A DNA stretch of 28,047 nucleotides from a bacterium (GCA_020049615.1 JAIFKN010000047.1:1-28047), one strand, 5' to 3'. Numbered from the stretch's first letter, positions 7,471 through 17,307 are shown. The notes: generated by a model from the sequence alone, not told the origin. Translations and numbers: made by a program.

Positions 7471-10113
7471 ATGCCTGATGCCCCACCGTCCATTCCCGGC
7501 TACCGGGTCATCAGCAAGCTGGGCCAGGGCGGCATGGCGACGGTGTGGAAAGCCGAGCAGTTGGCTCTCGGCCGGCCGGTGGCGCTCAAGGTCGTATCCG
7601 CCAACCTTGTCGGCGACCAGCGCGCACGCGAACGGTTCCTGCGCGAGGCCAGGATCAGCGCCCGGGTGGTGCATCCCAACGTCATCACCTGCCATGACGC
7701 AGGCGATGCCGGCGGCCAGTTGTTCATGGCCCTGGAGCTGGTCACCGGTGGCGACCTGCGCCAGCTCCTGGCCCAGGAGGGTGGACGCATCGACGCCTGG
7801 CGCGCCGTCCGCCTGATCCACGACTGCCTGCAGGGCCTGACCGCGATCGAGGACGCCAGCCTCATCCACCGCGACATCAAGCCGGGCAACATCTTCCTCG
7901 ACGCCCACGGCCTGCCCAAGCTCGCCGACCTGGGTCTGGCCCGTCCGACAGGCGGAGCCGAGATGACCATGCCTGGCATGGTCGTCGGCACGCCGGCCTA
8001 CATCGCGCCCGAGCAGGCCCGGGCGGTCGCCGACCTCGATATCCGCGCCGACATCTACGCCCTCGGCGCCACCCTGTTCCATCTCGTCGCCGGGCGCCCC
8101 CCCTACCCAGGCGATGATCCGATGGGCGTCATCGTGGCCGTGCTCAACGATCCGCTGCCTGATCTCGCCTCGGTCGCCCAGGGCTGTCCGGCCGAGGTGT
8201 CCTGGCTGGCGCGATCGCTGATGGCCAAGGACCGCAATGAGCGCCCTGCCAACGCCAGGGCTGCACTGGGACAGGCGGCCAGCCTGCTCGACGGCAAGGG
8301 ACGTCCCGCGCCACCCAAGCCGACCGCAACGTCAGCGAACCCGACGACGACGACGACGCCAACCTCCGTGCGCACCCCGGTCCCGGCCAAGCCGCCGACC
8401 ACGGACATCCACAGGACCAAGACCACGTGCATCGTGGCCAAGCCGGTCAACGTCACCATCGATCCGGCGCAGCTGGCCCTGCTCGCCAAGCGCATCATCG
8501 TCGACCAGGGCGGCCTGCGCGCCTCGCTCGCCCTCGCCCCCGGGGCCAGCTTCCCGCGTTGGATGCTGGAGCAGATCCTCAACGCGGCTGGCGTCTGCTA
8601 CGGCCTGGTCGAATCGTCGCTGCACGCCGCGACCTTCCCCAAGGACGTCCCGCGGCGCCTGGTGCTGGCACGGGGAATGCCCTCGTCGCCGGGCATCGCC
8701 GGCCGCAGCGTGCGCAACGAACCGCTCGACATGGTGCAGACCTCGGTGACCCTCGATGTGGCGCCGGACCAGCTCCAGGCAGTGGCCTTCACCAGGCCCG
8801 GTCAGCTGGTTAAGCGGGAGGATCTTGAGCGCGTGGTCAAGGAGGCTGGCCTGCGCTTCGGCCTCGATCCCGAGGCGCTGCGCCGGCTGGTCGATGGACC
8901 GCCGCTGCCGGGCGGACGGGCGGTGGTCGCACGCGGCCGGCCGCCTGATCCCGGCCGCCCGGCCGGCTACCTGCTGACCGGCGACGTGACGAACACCACG
9001 GTGGAGAACCTGGCCAACGAGGGCAACCTGCGCAAGGTCGCTCCCGGTGAGATCATCGCCTGGTGGGATGATGGCGTGCCATCTCGTGCCGGGATGGACG
9101 TCCTCGGCCGCGAGATCGCGTCTCCGCCGCTCGAGCCGCTGACACCGGAGAAGGCGGCCGGCACCGGCACCGAGCTTGCCCGCAGCGAGGACGGACGGCT
9201 GGCCCTGCGCTCGCGCGTGTCGGGATTCGTCCAGCGCCAAGCCGACGGCTGCGTGCGCGTCGTCGGCATCTTCGCCGTCGAAGGCGATCTCGGGCCGGAC
9301 GATCCGCCGATCGTCACCGAGGATGTCGTGGTGGTCCGCGGCTCGGTCAAGGCCGGGGCCTCCATCTCCAGCGCCAGCGACGTCGTGGTCATGGGCGATC
9401 TCGAGGACGCCACCATCACCGCCGGCGGCAACGTCGAGATCGACGGGGCGGTCGGCAGCGGTGCCCCCATCGAGGCTGGCGGAACGATCGTACTGCGTGG
9501 TGGAGGCGAAAGCCGGACCCTGATGGCCGGCTCGCTGCGCATCGAGGGGGAAGTGCGCAACTGCGAGTTGCGCGCCACCGGCGACGTGCGCGTGCGCAAG
9601 CTGATCGGTGGCGGGATCACGGCCGGAGGCAACGTACGGCTGGATGTGGTCGGCGACAATGACGGCACCACCACCGTGCTCTGGGCAGGACATCACCTGA
9701 CCCGTTCCGAGGAGGCGAAGATCGCCGAGTTGGCGGCCAAGCGGGCGGATGCCGATCGCGCCCGGATCATGCGCCAGCGCCAATCGGCCGAGGCGGACGT
9801 GCAGCGGGCCCTCAGCACGACCACGCGGATGAACGGCGCCGCCTTCATCAATCCAGCGGCCGCCAAGCAGATGCAGGAACGATTGCGTCTGCTCGAGCTG
9901 GAGGCCGCCCGCGCCGCGGCCGATGACGAGGCCGCCCGCGCCAGCCTGGCCAGATCGCGTCAGGAGGCGCGTGCCGCCACCGAGAAGGGCGAGAACGCCC
10001 GCGCCCGCATCGAGATCGGGATCATCGCCCACGCCGGGGTGGTGGTCAAACTCGCCGACGGCGAGGCGGAAGCGCTGAAAGAGCCCCGTATGAAGCTCAA
10101 GCTGGGGATCTGA
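7471..10113 (+). CDS. Hanks-type Ser/Thr protein kinase fused to duplicated FapA (DUF342) domains
   Basis: The 880-residue protein has a complete kinase domain at about 11-268: GQGGMATV loop (18-25), catalytic Lys K40, HRDIKPGN (133-140), DLG in place of DFG (153-155) and APE (179-181). A Pro/Thr linker follows (about 280-312). Next come two similar modules, about 326-408 and 423-505, each with a helix ending GV/LxxG(L) and a strand reading V(L/A)RG-P--PG. Both look like the N-terminal half of FapA. The FapA right-handed beta-helix (about 600-735, repeats such as ITAGGNVEIDGAV) and a long coiled coil (about 742-845) complete it. There is no transmembrane segment, so it should be cytosolic. 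The role of FapA proteins is poorly defined. A weak ribosome site precedes the ATG. It converges on tssG with 5 bp between stops. Confidence 0.92.
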   Translation: MPDAPPSIPGYRVISKLGQGGMATVWKAEQLALGRPVALKVVSANLVGDQRARERFLREARISARVVHPNVITCHDAGDAGGQLFMALELVTGGDLRQLLAQEGGRIDAWRAVRLIHDCLQGLTAIEDASLIHRDIKPGNIFLDAHGLPKLADLGLARPTGGAEMTMPGMVVGTPAYIAPEQARAVADLDIRADIYALGATLFHLVAGRPPYPGDDPMGVIVAVLNDPLPDLASVAQGCPAEVSWLARSLMAKDRNERPANARAALGQAASLLDGKGRPAPPKPTATSANPTTTTTPTSVRTPVPAKPPTTDIHRTKTTCIVAKPVNVTIDPAQLALLAKRIIVDQGGLRASLALAPGASFPRWMLEQILNAAGVCYGLVESSLHAATFPKDVPRRLVLARGMPSSPGIAGRSVRNEPLDMVQTSVTLDVAPDQLQAVAFTRPGQLVKREDLERVVKEAGLRFGLDPEALRRLVDGPPLPGGRAVVARGRPPDPGRPAGYLLTGDVTNTTVENLANEGNLRKVAPGEIIAWWDDGVPSRAGMDVLGREIASPPLEPLTPEKAAGTGTELARSEDGRLALRSRVSGFVQRQADGCVRVVGIFAVEGDLGPDDPPIVTEDVVVVRGSVKAGASISSASDVVVMGDLEDATITAGGNVEIDGAVGSGAPIEAGGTIVLRGGGESRTLMAGSLRIEGEVRNCELRATGDVRVRKLIGGGITAGGNVRLDVVGDNDGTTTVLWAGHHLTRSEEAKIAELAAKRADADRARIMRQRQSAEADVQRALSTTTRMNGAAFINPAAAKQMQERLRLLELEAARAAADDEAARASLARSRQEARAATEKGENARARIEIGIIAHAGVVVKLADGEAEALKEPRMKLKLGI

Positions 10114-10118
10114 GAGCC

Positions 10119-10952
10119 TCAGCCGCTGGCGAGCAGTTCCCGTTCCACGGCTGGTGGCGTGCCGCTGAGCCGGAAATCGAAGCCGAGCGAACGGGTGCCG
10201 AGCGACGCCGCCGGGACGCTGCGCACCAGCACCTCGAGACGCCAGCGCAGGCACGGCGGGAGGCCGCGGGCGAGGGCAAGCAGCAGGCGGGAATGATCGA
10301 CTCCGCCTGGCCGCAGGCGTGCTGCATGGTCCAGGTCCACCGGTCCGAGCACGATGCTGCAGCCGAACTCGGCCGCCGTCACCGCCTCGCCAAGGACCTG
10401 GCCGCTGCCCAGGCGATGCGGCCCAAGGCTTCCGCCGGCCCCTGGACCGACCGGCAGCTCGCCGCCGGTGCAGGCCTCGATGGCGACCGCGCAACCGGCG
10501 ACCGCTGCCAGGCGCTGGGCCAGGGCGTCGGCGGTGGGGCCATCGCACAGGCGACCGGCGAGGCCGCGCTCGTCCTCGGCCAGGGGTCCGGCAAGCTGGT
10601 CGAGCAGGACGCCGTGCGCCACCACGTCATCCACCGCCCGGCGGCGGACGATCGCCAGCATCAGGTGCAGCAGGCGCTCCTCGATCGCGGCAACCAGGCC
10701 AGCCGCGGCGCCGTCCTCGGGCAACTGGGCGAGCTCCTGGGCCAGGCCCGCAGTCAGCGGTGAGCTCGGCCCAGCCAGCCCGAGCACAGCGGTCCGCAGC
10801 ACCGTGCGATCCGCCGCGATGACCTCCTGCGGCGCCACCGCCAGCGAACGCGGACCGGCCAGGCGCGCCCCGGGCAGGCCTTCGACCGCGCGCAGCAGGG
10901 CGAAACGCCGCGGTTCGGCCAGCACCTCGCGGGTCAGCCAATCAGGCGTCAT
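10119..10952 (-). CDS. tssG: type VI secretion system baseplate subunit TssG
   Basis: TssG pairs with TssF to form the wedge of the type VI secretion baseplate on the cytoplasmic side. The 277-residue product starts WLTREVLAEPRRFALLRAVEGL and then has RLAGPRSLAVAPQEV, the usual TssG opening. The conserved GLAGPSSPLTAGLAQEL motif (GxxGPxSPLPxxYTE in better-studied members) is at about 78-94. It is shorter than the usual 300-350 residues, with a lean middle. The start ATG overlaps the tssF stop by 4 bp (ATGA), so it is translationally coupled. It is the last gene of the operon. Position and motif together make the call good, though sequence similarity to proteobacterial TssG is low. Confidence 0.83.
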   Translation of the reverse strand: MTPDWLTREVLAEPRRFALLRAVEGLPGARLAGPRSLAVAPQEVIAADRTVLRTAVLGLAGPSSPLTAGLAQELAQLPEDGAAAGLVAAIEERLLHLMLAIVRRRAVDDVVAHGVLLDQLAGPLAEDERGLAGRLCDGPTADALAQRLAAVAGCAVAIEACTGGELPVGPGAGGSLGPHRLGSGQVLGEAVTAAEFGCSIVLGPVDLDHAARLRPGGVDHSRLLLALARGLPPCLRWRLEVLVRSVPAASLGTRSLGFDFRLSGTPPAVERELLASG

Positions 10953-12616
10953 GCCGTGGCCCCGGCGCAGCGCGCCGGCCAGGACAGCAGCTCGCCGCTG
11001 GTGCGGCAGCGGGTGCGCAGCGCGGTGACCGTGCCGAGCGGGGCGAGGGTGGCGAAGGCCCGTTCCAGCACGCTGCCCAGCAGCCAGGCGCCGGCGGCGC
11101 CACCGAGGCGCTGCTCGTCGAGTTCCAGTTCACTGATCAAGGCGCGCGCAGCGGTGGCGCCCAGCGGAACCGCTGCGTGCCTCTGCACCAGGTCCAGCAC
11201 GGCGCCGGCCAGGCGCAGCTGGCTGCTGCGGCCGGCGGCCTCCGCCTCGCCGCGGCGGTCGTGCAGGTCGAGGAGCTGCCGCAGATCGTCCGCGCTGCGC
11301 ACCCCGGTGGCCGCGAGGCGCAGGCGGCGGGCGATCTGCTGCACGCGACCAGCCCCCTGCGGCGCATCCAGCGCCCGCGCCGGCGGCGCCAGGTTGCGGA
11401 AGGCGAGGGACCCCGGCACGGCGATGGTCGGCACGCGCAGATCGCCAGCGCCCAGCCGCTGGCAACGCCGGCCATCGTGGGCCAGGACATCGACCGCCAG
11501 CACCTCGCCCTCGGCATCGCGGTCGAGCGGACCGATCGCCAGCTGCACGCTGCCGCGCCGGCGCAGCTCCTGCCAGCAGGGCCCACCCGCCATGGCCGCT
11601 GCGGCCTGGGGCCAGACGCGCGCCGGGCGCCCAGCTCCGGATCCACGCACGCCGCGCACCGCCCACACCTCGGCGCCGGGGCGGGAGCCGACCGCGAGAT
11701 CACGCTCGCGCCAGGTGCCATCGATGAGGAGCGGCTCGGCCTCGGCCGGCCACAGGTTGATGGCCGGGGCGCAGCCCGGCAGGAGATCGTCGGGGCCGGC
11801 GCCCCGCAGTTCAGCCGGCAGCCGGTCGAGCTCGGCGACCAGGCGCAGGCCGCGTTCGCCGGCTTCGACGCCGAAACCGACGGGGCCGCTCAGCTCGACG
11901 AAGCGCGTCAACTCGGGCCACGCCAGGGCCTCGGCGAGGATGGCATGGCCGCGGGCGAGACCGGGATCGCCCGGCAGCACCGGCGGCGCCACGCCCGGTC
12001 CGTACCAGGCCGCCGTCAGCGGCACGATACGCCCGGAGGCGGTCACCGCCTGCAACGAGCGAGGGCTGGCCAGCGCGCGGACCAGGGCGCGGGCCAGCGG
12101 CGCCTCGCCGCAGGCATGCAGACGGAGCTGCGGCCCGAGACGCGTCGGCACCGTACCGGGCGCCAGCGCGAGGTGCACCTCCAGGCGCGGAAAGTCGCCG
12201 GGATGCAGTTCGATCGCGCTCACCGTCAGCGGCGGCACCTGCACCTCCCAGGCGAGGTGGAAGCGGCATGGCTCGCCATCGACGGCGACGCTGTCGAGCG
12301 GGGTGCCGGCAGGGACGCGTTCGCATTCGCACAGGTCGCGCTGGCCGCTGAAGCGCACCACCGCCAGGGCCGGCAGCGGCCGTAGCGCGGTCGGCAGCAG
12401 CGCGGCGCACAGCCCCTGCGCCACCTCGTCGTCGACGGCGGCGGCCCGCAGGCGCAGCCGGGCCGACAGGAAGGCGACGCCTTCAAGCAGCCGTTCGACA
12501 TCCGGATCGGAGCCGGGCTCAGCCAGCCAGCGCGCCGCGTCGGGATGGGCGCGGGCGAACTCACGTCCGGACTCGTGCAGCCAGCGCAGCTCGTCGCGGT
12601 AAAAGGACTCGATCAT
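10949..12616 (-). CDS. tssF: type VI secretion system baseplate subunit TssF
   Basis: TssF is the large wedge subunit of the type VI baseplate. The 555-residue protein begins FYRDELRWLHESGREFARAHPDAARWLAEPGSDPDVERLLEGVAFLSARL, which matches the TssF N-terminus (ELxxLRxxGxEFAxxHPxxAxxLxxxxxDPxVERLLEGFAFLxAR) nearly word for word. It is followed by LCAALLPTALRPLPALAVVRF. The length is slightly below the usual 580-620. It overlaps tssE upstream and tssG downstream by 4 bp each. The N-terminal signature makes this the most secure member of the cluster and identifies its neighbours. Confidence 0.95.
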   Translation of the reverse strand: MIESFYRDELRWLHESGREFARAHPDAARWLAEPGSDPDVERLLEGVAFLSARLRLRAAAVDDEVAQGLCAALLPTALRPLPALAVVRFSGQRDLCECERVPAGTPLDSVAVDGEPCRFHLAWEVQVPPLTVSAIELHPGDFPRLEVHLALAPGTVPTRLGPQLRLHACGEAPLARALVRALASPRSLQAVTASGRIVPLTAAWYGPGVAPPVLPGDPGLARGHAILAEALAWPELTRFVELSGPVGFGVEAGERGLRLVAELDRLPAELRGAGPDDLLPGCAPAINLWPAEAEPLLIDGTWRERDLAVGSRPGAEVWAVRGVRGSGAGRPARVWPQAAAAMAGGPCWQELRRRGSVQLAIGPLDRDAEGEVLAVDVLAHDGRRCQRLGAGDLRVPTIAVPGSLAFRNLAPPARALDAPQGAGRVQQIARRLRLAATGVRSADDLRQLLDLHDRRGEAEAAGRSSQLRLAGAVLDLVQRHAAVPLGATAARALISELELDEQRLGGAAGAWLLGSVLERAFATLAPLGTVTALRTRCRTSGELLSWPARCAGATA

Positions 12617-12960
12617 CGGCCCAACTCCAGATTGCCCGTGTAGTCGACCCGGGCGGTGGCGCCCAGCGTGCTGCCGTCGCTACAACGGGCGTGGATGGTG
12701 AAGCGCGAAGCGTCCGTCACGCCACCATCCTGGACCGCGACCCCGGCCAGACGCGGCTCGCCGGCGCGCAGGCTGGCGGCGATCGCCTCCTGCAGCCGGC
12801 GCCGCGCCTCGGCATCGGGCAGCCACGGCGGCAGCACCGGCAGCCCGAGGTCCGGCCGGGCCGGGGTCTCGCCGGAGCGCACCGCCAGCAGCCGGCGCAG
12901 GTCGTCGAGCTGGTCGCCGGAACGCCCGGACAGCCGGCGCAGCAGGCGGGCGCGGCTCAT
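12613..12960 (-). CDS. tssE: type VI secretion system baseplate protein TssE (gp25-like)
   Basis: TssE is the gp25-like baseplate protein that nucleates sheath assembly. The 115-residue product starts MSRARLLRRLSGRSGDQLDDLRRLLAVRSG and continues with a gp25-like middle (DLGLPVLPPWLPDAEARRRLQEAIAASLRAGEPRL) and C-terminal strands ending in ARVDYTGNLELGR. The length is short but within range for gp25 proteins (about 110-170). The open frame extends 69 codons upstream inside tssBC, but that part is Arg/Pro shadow sequence. I start at the ATG at 12960, which overlaps the tssBC stop as ATGA. The assignment relies on both sequence and position between tssBC and tssF. Confidence 0.83.
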   Translation of the reverse strand: MSRARLLRRLSGRSGDQLDDLRRLLAVRSGETPARPDLGLPVLPPWLPDAEARRRLQEAIAASLRAGEPRLAGVAVQDGGVTDASRFTIHARCSDGSTLGATARVDYTGNLELGR

Positions 12961-14465
12961 CGCTGCTCCCGGTCGAGGCGGCCGCTCAGCGACAGCTCGA
13001 TGTCGGTGGCGGCCCCGGGCAGGTGCGGACGGATGGTCAGGGCGGCGCGCATCCAGCCGGCGCGGCCCGGGACCTCGTCGATCTGGACGCTGGCCCCGCA
13101 CAGCGGACGGACGGCGCGGAGGGCGGGATCGGCCAGCTGCCCGTCGGCGACGTGGCGCCCGAGCCACTCGGACAGGCCGCGCTCGAGATCAGCCCGATCG
13201 ACGTTGCCGCCCAGACGTTCTCGCTGCAGCACCTTGAGATGGTGCGCGATACGGTCGGCAAGCAGCACCAGCGGCAACTGGTCCTCGGCCTGCCCCCCGC
13301 GATGCAGGGTGGGGATGGCCGGGAAGGCGGCTGACGCGCGCATTCGCGAGGCGCACAGCGACACCAGGCCGTTGGCGGCGAGGTCGCGGGCCTGCTCCTC
13401 GGTCAGCAGGCAGGCGGTCGGCGGCACCGCTTCGGCGTCCTCCATGGCCGCAAAGCCATCCAGAGCCGGCAACGCGACCTCGGCTTCGCGCCCGCTGCCA
13501 GCCGCGGCGGCGGTCCAGCCGCAGCGCGCATGGCAGTCGGCCAGGCGCGCAGCCAGGACCAGCGCGGCGAGTCCCCACAGGCGGTCGGCGCGGGCATGCA
13601 GCGGCGCGCGCAGCGGCGGCGGCGGCAGGACCAACGAGACGTGGCGGGCATCGTCGTGCGCGCGCAGCGCCGACCAGGCGGCTGCGTTGCCGGCCAGCGC
13701 GGCGGCGGTATCGCCGACCTCGGCCAATCCCGGCCAGACGGCCAGGCCGAGCAGCCCCGGCGCGGCGCCGGCCAGGACGGGGGTGTGGGCCAGGCTGCCG
13801 AGGGCGGCGAGGCGGCGCAGCAGCACGGCATCGCGCGCCTGCCCTCCGCACAGCAGGTCGGTGCCCAGCAGCGCCCACGGCCGGCCGCCATGCTGGCCGT
13901 ACTCGTCGCTGTAGACGGTGCGAAACAGGCCGCTGGCCGATGGATCCGGCGCATCGCCGAGATCTTCCTCCAGTTCCTCGCGTGTCGCCGGCAGCAGGGC
14001 CAGCTCGACCCCCTGGCCGACGTGCCCGGCGAGCAGTTCCAACGAGCGCCACAGCGACTCCAGATGACGCGGACCCGGCTGCTCGCGCACCGCTGCAACC
14101 AGCGCGTCGATCCGCGCCGCGAGCAGCGCGCGCTCGACCACGGAGGCCGACGCGTCTCGACGGCGGCGCTCCAGCTGCTCCAGGCCCGCGATGCCGGCGA
14201 TGCAGGCAGCCCGGTCCGGCCCTGCTGGCGCCAGCCATGGCAGATCGAAGCGGACTCCATCGACCTCGCCGGCGACACGCGGGGCGAGCGCGGCGAGCAT
14301 CGTCGCGACGCCACCCGCCCCGAGCGGGATCGGCTGGCGCTGGCCGAGCGGAGCGGCCAGCCGCCGGCCGGCTGCGTCGGCCAGCACCAGGATGCGGAAC
14401 GGGAGCTCGCCGTCGGGATCGGCGGTCGGGCTGGCGAGGCGGACGCGGAGCGGGGCGGCGGACAC
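12957..14465 (-). CDS. tssC: type VI secretion contractile sheath protein, apparent TssB-TssC fusion
   Basis: In most type VI systems TssB and TssC are separate proteins that form the contractile sheath. Here one 502-residue chain appears to hold both. Residues about 21-105 resemble TssB: the LPFRILVLADAAGR strand, a middle helix region and VRFDLPWL...LEQLERRR, equivalent to the TssB Lx-F-x-DF-P...LxxLLxxR end. Residues about 106-500 resemble TssC, with HLESLWRSLELL (134-145) corresponding to the LEASWRGLxYL motif and YSDEYGQHGGRPWALLGTDLL (about 175-195) to the EFGxFGGxPYGxLxGDY region. The sum is compact next to the usual 165 + 490. A GTG at 14465 is the only reasonable start after the pheA stop, and no strong ribosome site precedes it. 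It is first in the operon. No separate tssB lies in the window. Confidence 0.8.
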   Translation of the reverse strand: MSAAPLRVRLASPTADPDGELPFRILVLADAAGRRLAAPLGQRQPIPLGAGGVATMLAALAPRVAGEVDGVRFDLPWLAPAGPDRAACIAGIAGLEQLERRRRDASASVVERALLAARIDALVAAVREQPGPRHLESLWRSLELLAGHVGQGVELALLPATREELEEDLGDAPDPSASGLFRTVYSDEYGQHGGRPWALLGTDLLCGGQARDAVLLRRLAALGSLAHTPVLAGAAPGLLGLAVWPGLAEVGDTAAALAGNAAAWSALRAHDDARHVSLVLPPPPLRAPLHARADRLWGLAALVLAARLADCHARCGWTAAAAGSGREAEVALPALDGFAAMEDAEAVPPTACLLTEEQARDLAANGLVSLCASRMRASAAFPAIPTLHRGGQAEDQLPLVLLADRIAHHLKVLQRERLGGNVDRADLERGLSEWLGRHVADGQLADPALRAVRPLCGASVQIDEVPGRAGWMRAALTIRPHLPGAATDIELSLSGRLDREQR

Positions 14466-14534
14466 GCGGCCCGGCAGGATCAGCGGCCGAACCGCGGCCG
14501 CAAGCGCCCGGAGGCGTCCGTGTCCATCCCCGGG

Positions 14535-15626
14535 TCAGGCGTTGAGCGGCTGGTCAGCCCTGGGGTAGCTGCCCAGGATCTCGCACACCGCGGCGCCACG
14601 CGCCAGTTCGGCGATGGCCTCGGCTATGCGCGCCTCGCGCTGGTGGCCGAGCAGATCGATGAAGAAGAGGTACTCCCAGGCGCGACGTCGGCTCGGCCGG
14701 CTCTCGATCTTGCACAGGTTGATGCCAGCCTTGTGGAACGGCGTCAGGCAGTCGTACAGTGCACCCGGACGGTCGCTGACCGCCAACATGACCGTGGTCT
14801 TGTCGTCCCCGGTCGGCTGGGCCGCGTGCTGCGGACGCGCCACCACGACGAAGCGGGTCATGTTGTTCGGGTTGTCCTGCAGATCGCTGGCCAGGACCGG
14901 CAAACCGAAGGCTTTCGCCGCCTCGTCGGAGCCGATCGCCGCCGCTCCGCTGGCGACCTCGGCGGCGGCACGCTCGGCGGCCTTGGTCGTCGACACGACC
15001 TCGACCAGTTCGACCCCTGGCATGTTGTTCGCCAGCCACGAGCGGCACTGGCCGAAGACGGTCGAGCGCGAATAGATGCGTTTGATCGCCGCCCGCTCGA
15101 CCCCGGACATGAGGTGGTGGCGCACGCGCAGGTGCAGTTCGTTGACGATGCGCACGGTCGAGCCAAGGAAGGCGTCGATGGTGTCGGTTATGGTGCCGTC
15201 GGTGGAATTCTCGATCGGCACGACGCCGTAGTCAGCGCGCCCCTTCTCGACCTCGGCGAAGACGGTGGTGATCGCGTCGGATGGGCTGTAGGTGACGCTC
15301 TCGCCGAACTTCAACCGGGCGGCGAGGTGGGTGAAGGCCCCGGCCTGGCCGAAGTGGCTGATGGTCAGCGGCCGTTCCAGGGCGAACGAGGCGCTCATCA
15401 CCTCGCGCCAGATGCCGCGCAGGGCGGCGTCGGGCAGCGGGCCCTTGTTCAGCGCCGCCAAGCGCTTGAACACCTCCTGCTCGCGGTGCGGCACGAAGAT
15501 CGGCGCACCGGTCGCTGCCTTGGTCTTCCCCACCTCGCGTGCCAGCTCGGCGCGGGCGTTGAGCAGTTCGACGAGACGCTCGTCGATGGCGTCGATGCGG
15601 GTGCGGATGGAAGAGAGGTCTGTCAT
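14535..15626 (-). CDS. pheA: bifunctional chorismate mutase/prephenate dehydratase
   Basis: This enzyme converts chorismate to prephenate and then to phenylpyruvate, the committed steps of phenylalanine synthesis. The 363-residue protein has an AroQ-type chorismate mutase domain (about 1-85: IRTRIDAIDERLVELLNARAELA, then VGKTKAA and PHREQEV). The prephenate dehydratase domain (about 88-268) has GVVPIENSTDG at 134-144 and TRF at 257-259. The C-terminal ACT domain (about 277-355) has GALY at 288-291 and ESRP at 308-311, the phenylalanine-binding motifs for feedback inhibition. It lies 99 bp downstream of greA and two genes downstream of aroG, which makes an aromatic group with greA interposed. 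No aromatic leader peptide precedes this gene itself. Confidence 0.97.
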   Translation of the reverse strand: MTDLSSIRTRIDAIDERLVELLNARAELAREVGKTKAATGAPIFVPHREQEVFKRLAALNKGPLPDAALRGIWREVMSASFALERPLTISHFGQAGAFTHLAARLKFGESVTYSPSDAITTVFAEVEKGRADYGVVPIENSTDGTITDTIDAFLGSTVRIVNELHLRVRHHLMSGVERAAIKRIYSRSTVFGQCRSWLANNMPGVELVEVVSTTKAAERAAAEVASGAAAIGSDEAAKAFGLPVLASDLQDNPNNMTRFVVVARPQHAAQPTGDDKTTVMLAVSDRPGALYDCLTPFHKAGINLCKIESRPSRRRAWEYLFFIDLLGHQREARIAEAIAELARGAAVCEILGSYPRADQPLNA

Positions 15627-15725
15627 GTTGAAGGAATCGGGTGGGGTCTGGGGAGGGGCGACGGCGGAGGCACGGGGGACAATGGCGAAGCCTGCCCGTG
15701 CTGGAGCCCCAAGCCCCTCATCAGG

Positions 15726-16187
15726 CTAATAGGCGATCTTCTTGATCGTGTACTTGATCGTCCCCATCGGCGCCTTGACCTCGACGATGTCGCCGAGCTT
15801 CTTGCCGAGCAGGGCCTGGCCCATCGGACTCGAGGTGAGGATCCTGTTGTCGAGCGGGTCATCCTCGCCCTCGCCCACCAGGAACCAGGTCTCAGCCTTG
15901 CCGCGCCCCTCCTGGAGATCGATCTTGGCGCCGAAGGCGACGCGGGAGGTGTCGATCTGGCTCTCGTCGACGACCTGGCAGTTGGCCAGCTTGGTCTTCA
16001 GTTCGTTGAGCCGGGCGGTGGTCATCGACATGTCCTCGCGCGCCGCATGGTACTCGGCGTTCTCGCGCAGGTCGCCCTTCTCGCGCGCCTCCTCGATCTG
16101 CTTCGCGATGACGGGAATGCGCTGGACGAGCACTTCGAGCTCATCCTGCATCTTGCGCTTGCCTTCGGCAGTCACGGGGATGCCCAT
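15726..16187 (-). CDS. greA: transcription elongation factor GreA
   Basis: GreA rescues backtracked RNA polymerase by stimulating cleavage of the nascent transcript through an acidic coiled-coil tip. The 153-residue protein begins MGIPVTAEGKRKMQDELEVL. The tip motif GDLRENAEYHAARE has the catalytic Asp and Glu, and the C-terminal FKBP-like domain contains SSPMGQALLGKKLGDIVEVKAP. The length is normal (about 158). I start at the ATG at 16187, preceded by GGAG at good spacing; a TTG at 16202 in frame is less likely. It lies between aroG and pheA on the same strand. A strong hairpin just upstream of it could separate it from aroG. Confidence 0.96.
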   Translation of the reverse strand: MGIPVTAEGKRKMQDELEVLVQRIPVIAKQIEEAREKGDLRENAEYHAAREDMSMTTARLNELKTKLANCQVVDESQIDTSRVAFGAKIDLQEGRGKAETWFLVGEGEDDPLDNRILTSSPMGQALLGKKLGDIVEVKAPMGTIKYTIKKIAY

Positions 16188-16206
16188 GTCGTCTCGCTCC
16201 AATGAT

Positions 16207-16233
16207 GCGCGCAGGTCCGTCGGACCTGCGCGC
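16207..16233 (-). terminator. 13-bp perfect hairpin between aroG and greA
   Basis: GCGCGCAGGTCCG at 16207-16219 and its exact reverse complement at 16221-16233 flank a single T, giving a very stable stem. It begins 6 bp after the aroG stop and ends before the greA ribosome site. Only ATCATT follows on the minus strand, not a run of T, so termination efficiency is uncertain. It might instead stabilise the 3' end of the aroG message. Confidence 0.6.
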
Positions 16234-16239
16234 GGTGGT

Positions 16240-17307
<1,068 letters not shown>

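Noticed and set aside
15627..15725. Possible leader peptide or attenuator in front of pheA
   Set aside because: A short ORF beginning MRGLGLQHGQ overlaps the pheA start, and GCACGGG/CCCGTGC arms exist, but the peptide contains no aromatic residues and there is no T-run after a hairpin. It does not resemble the aroG leader.
13530..16205. 891-residue open frame on the plus strand across tssBC, pheA and greA
   Set aside because: It runs antisense to three motif-supported genes and across their boundaries, so it is a GC-bias artefact.
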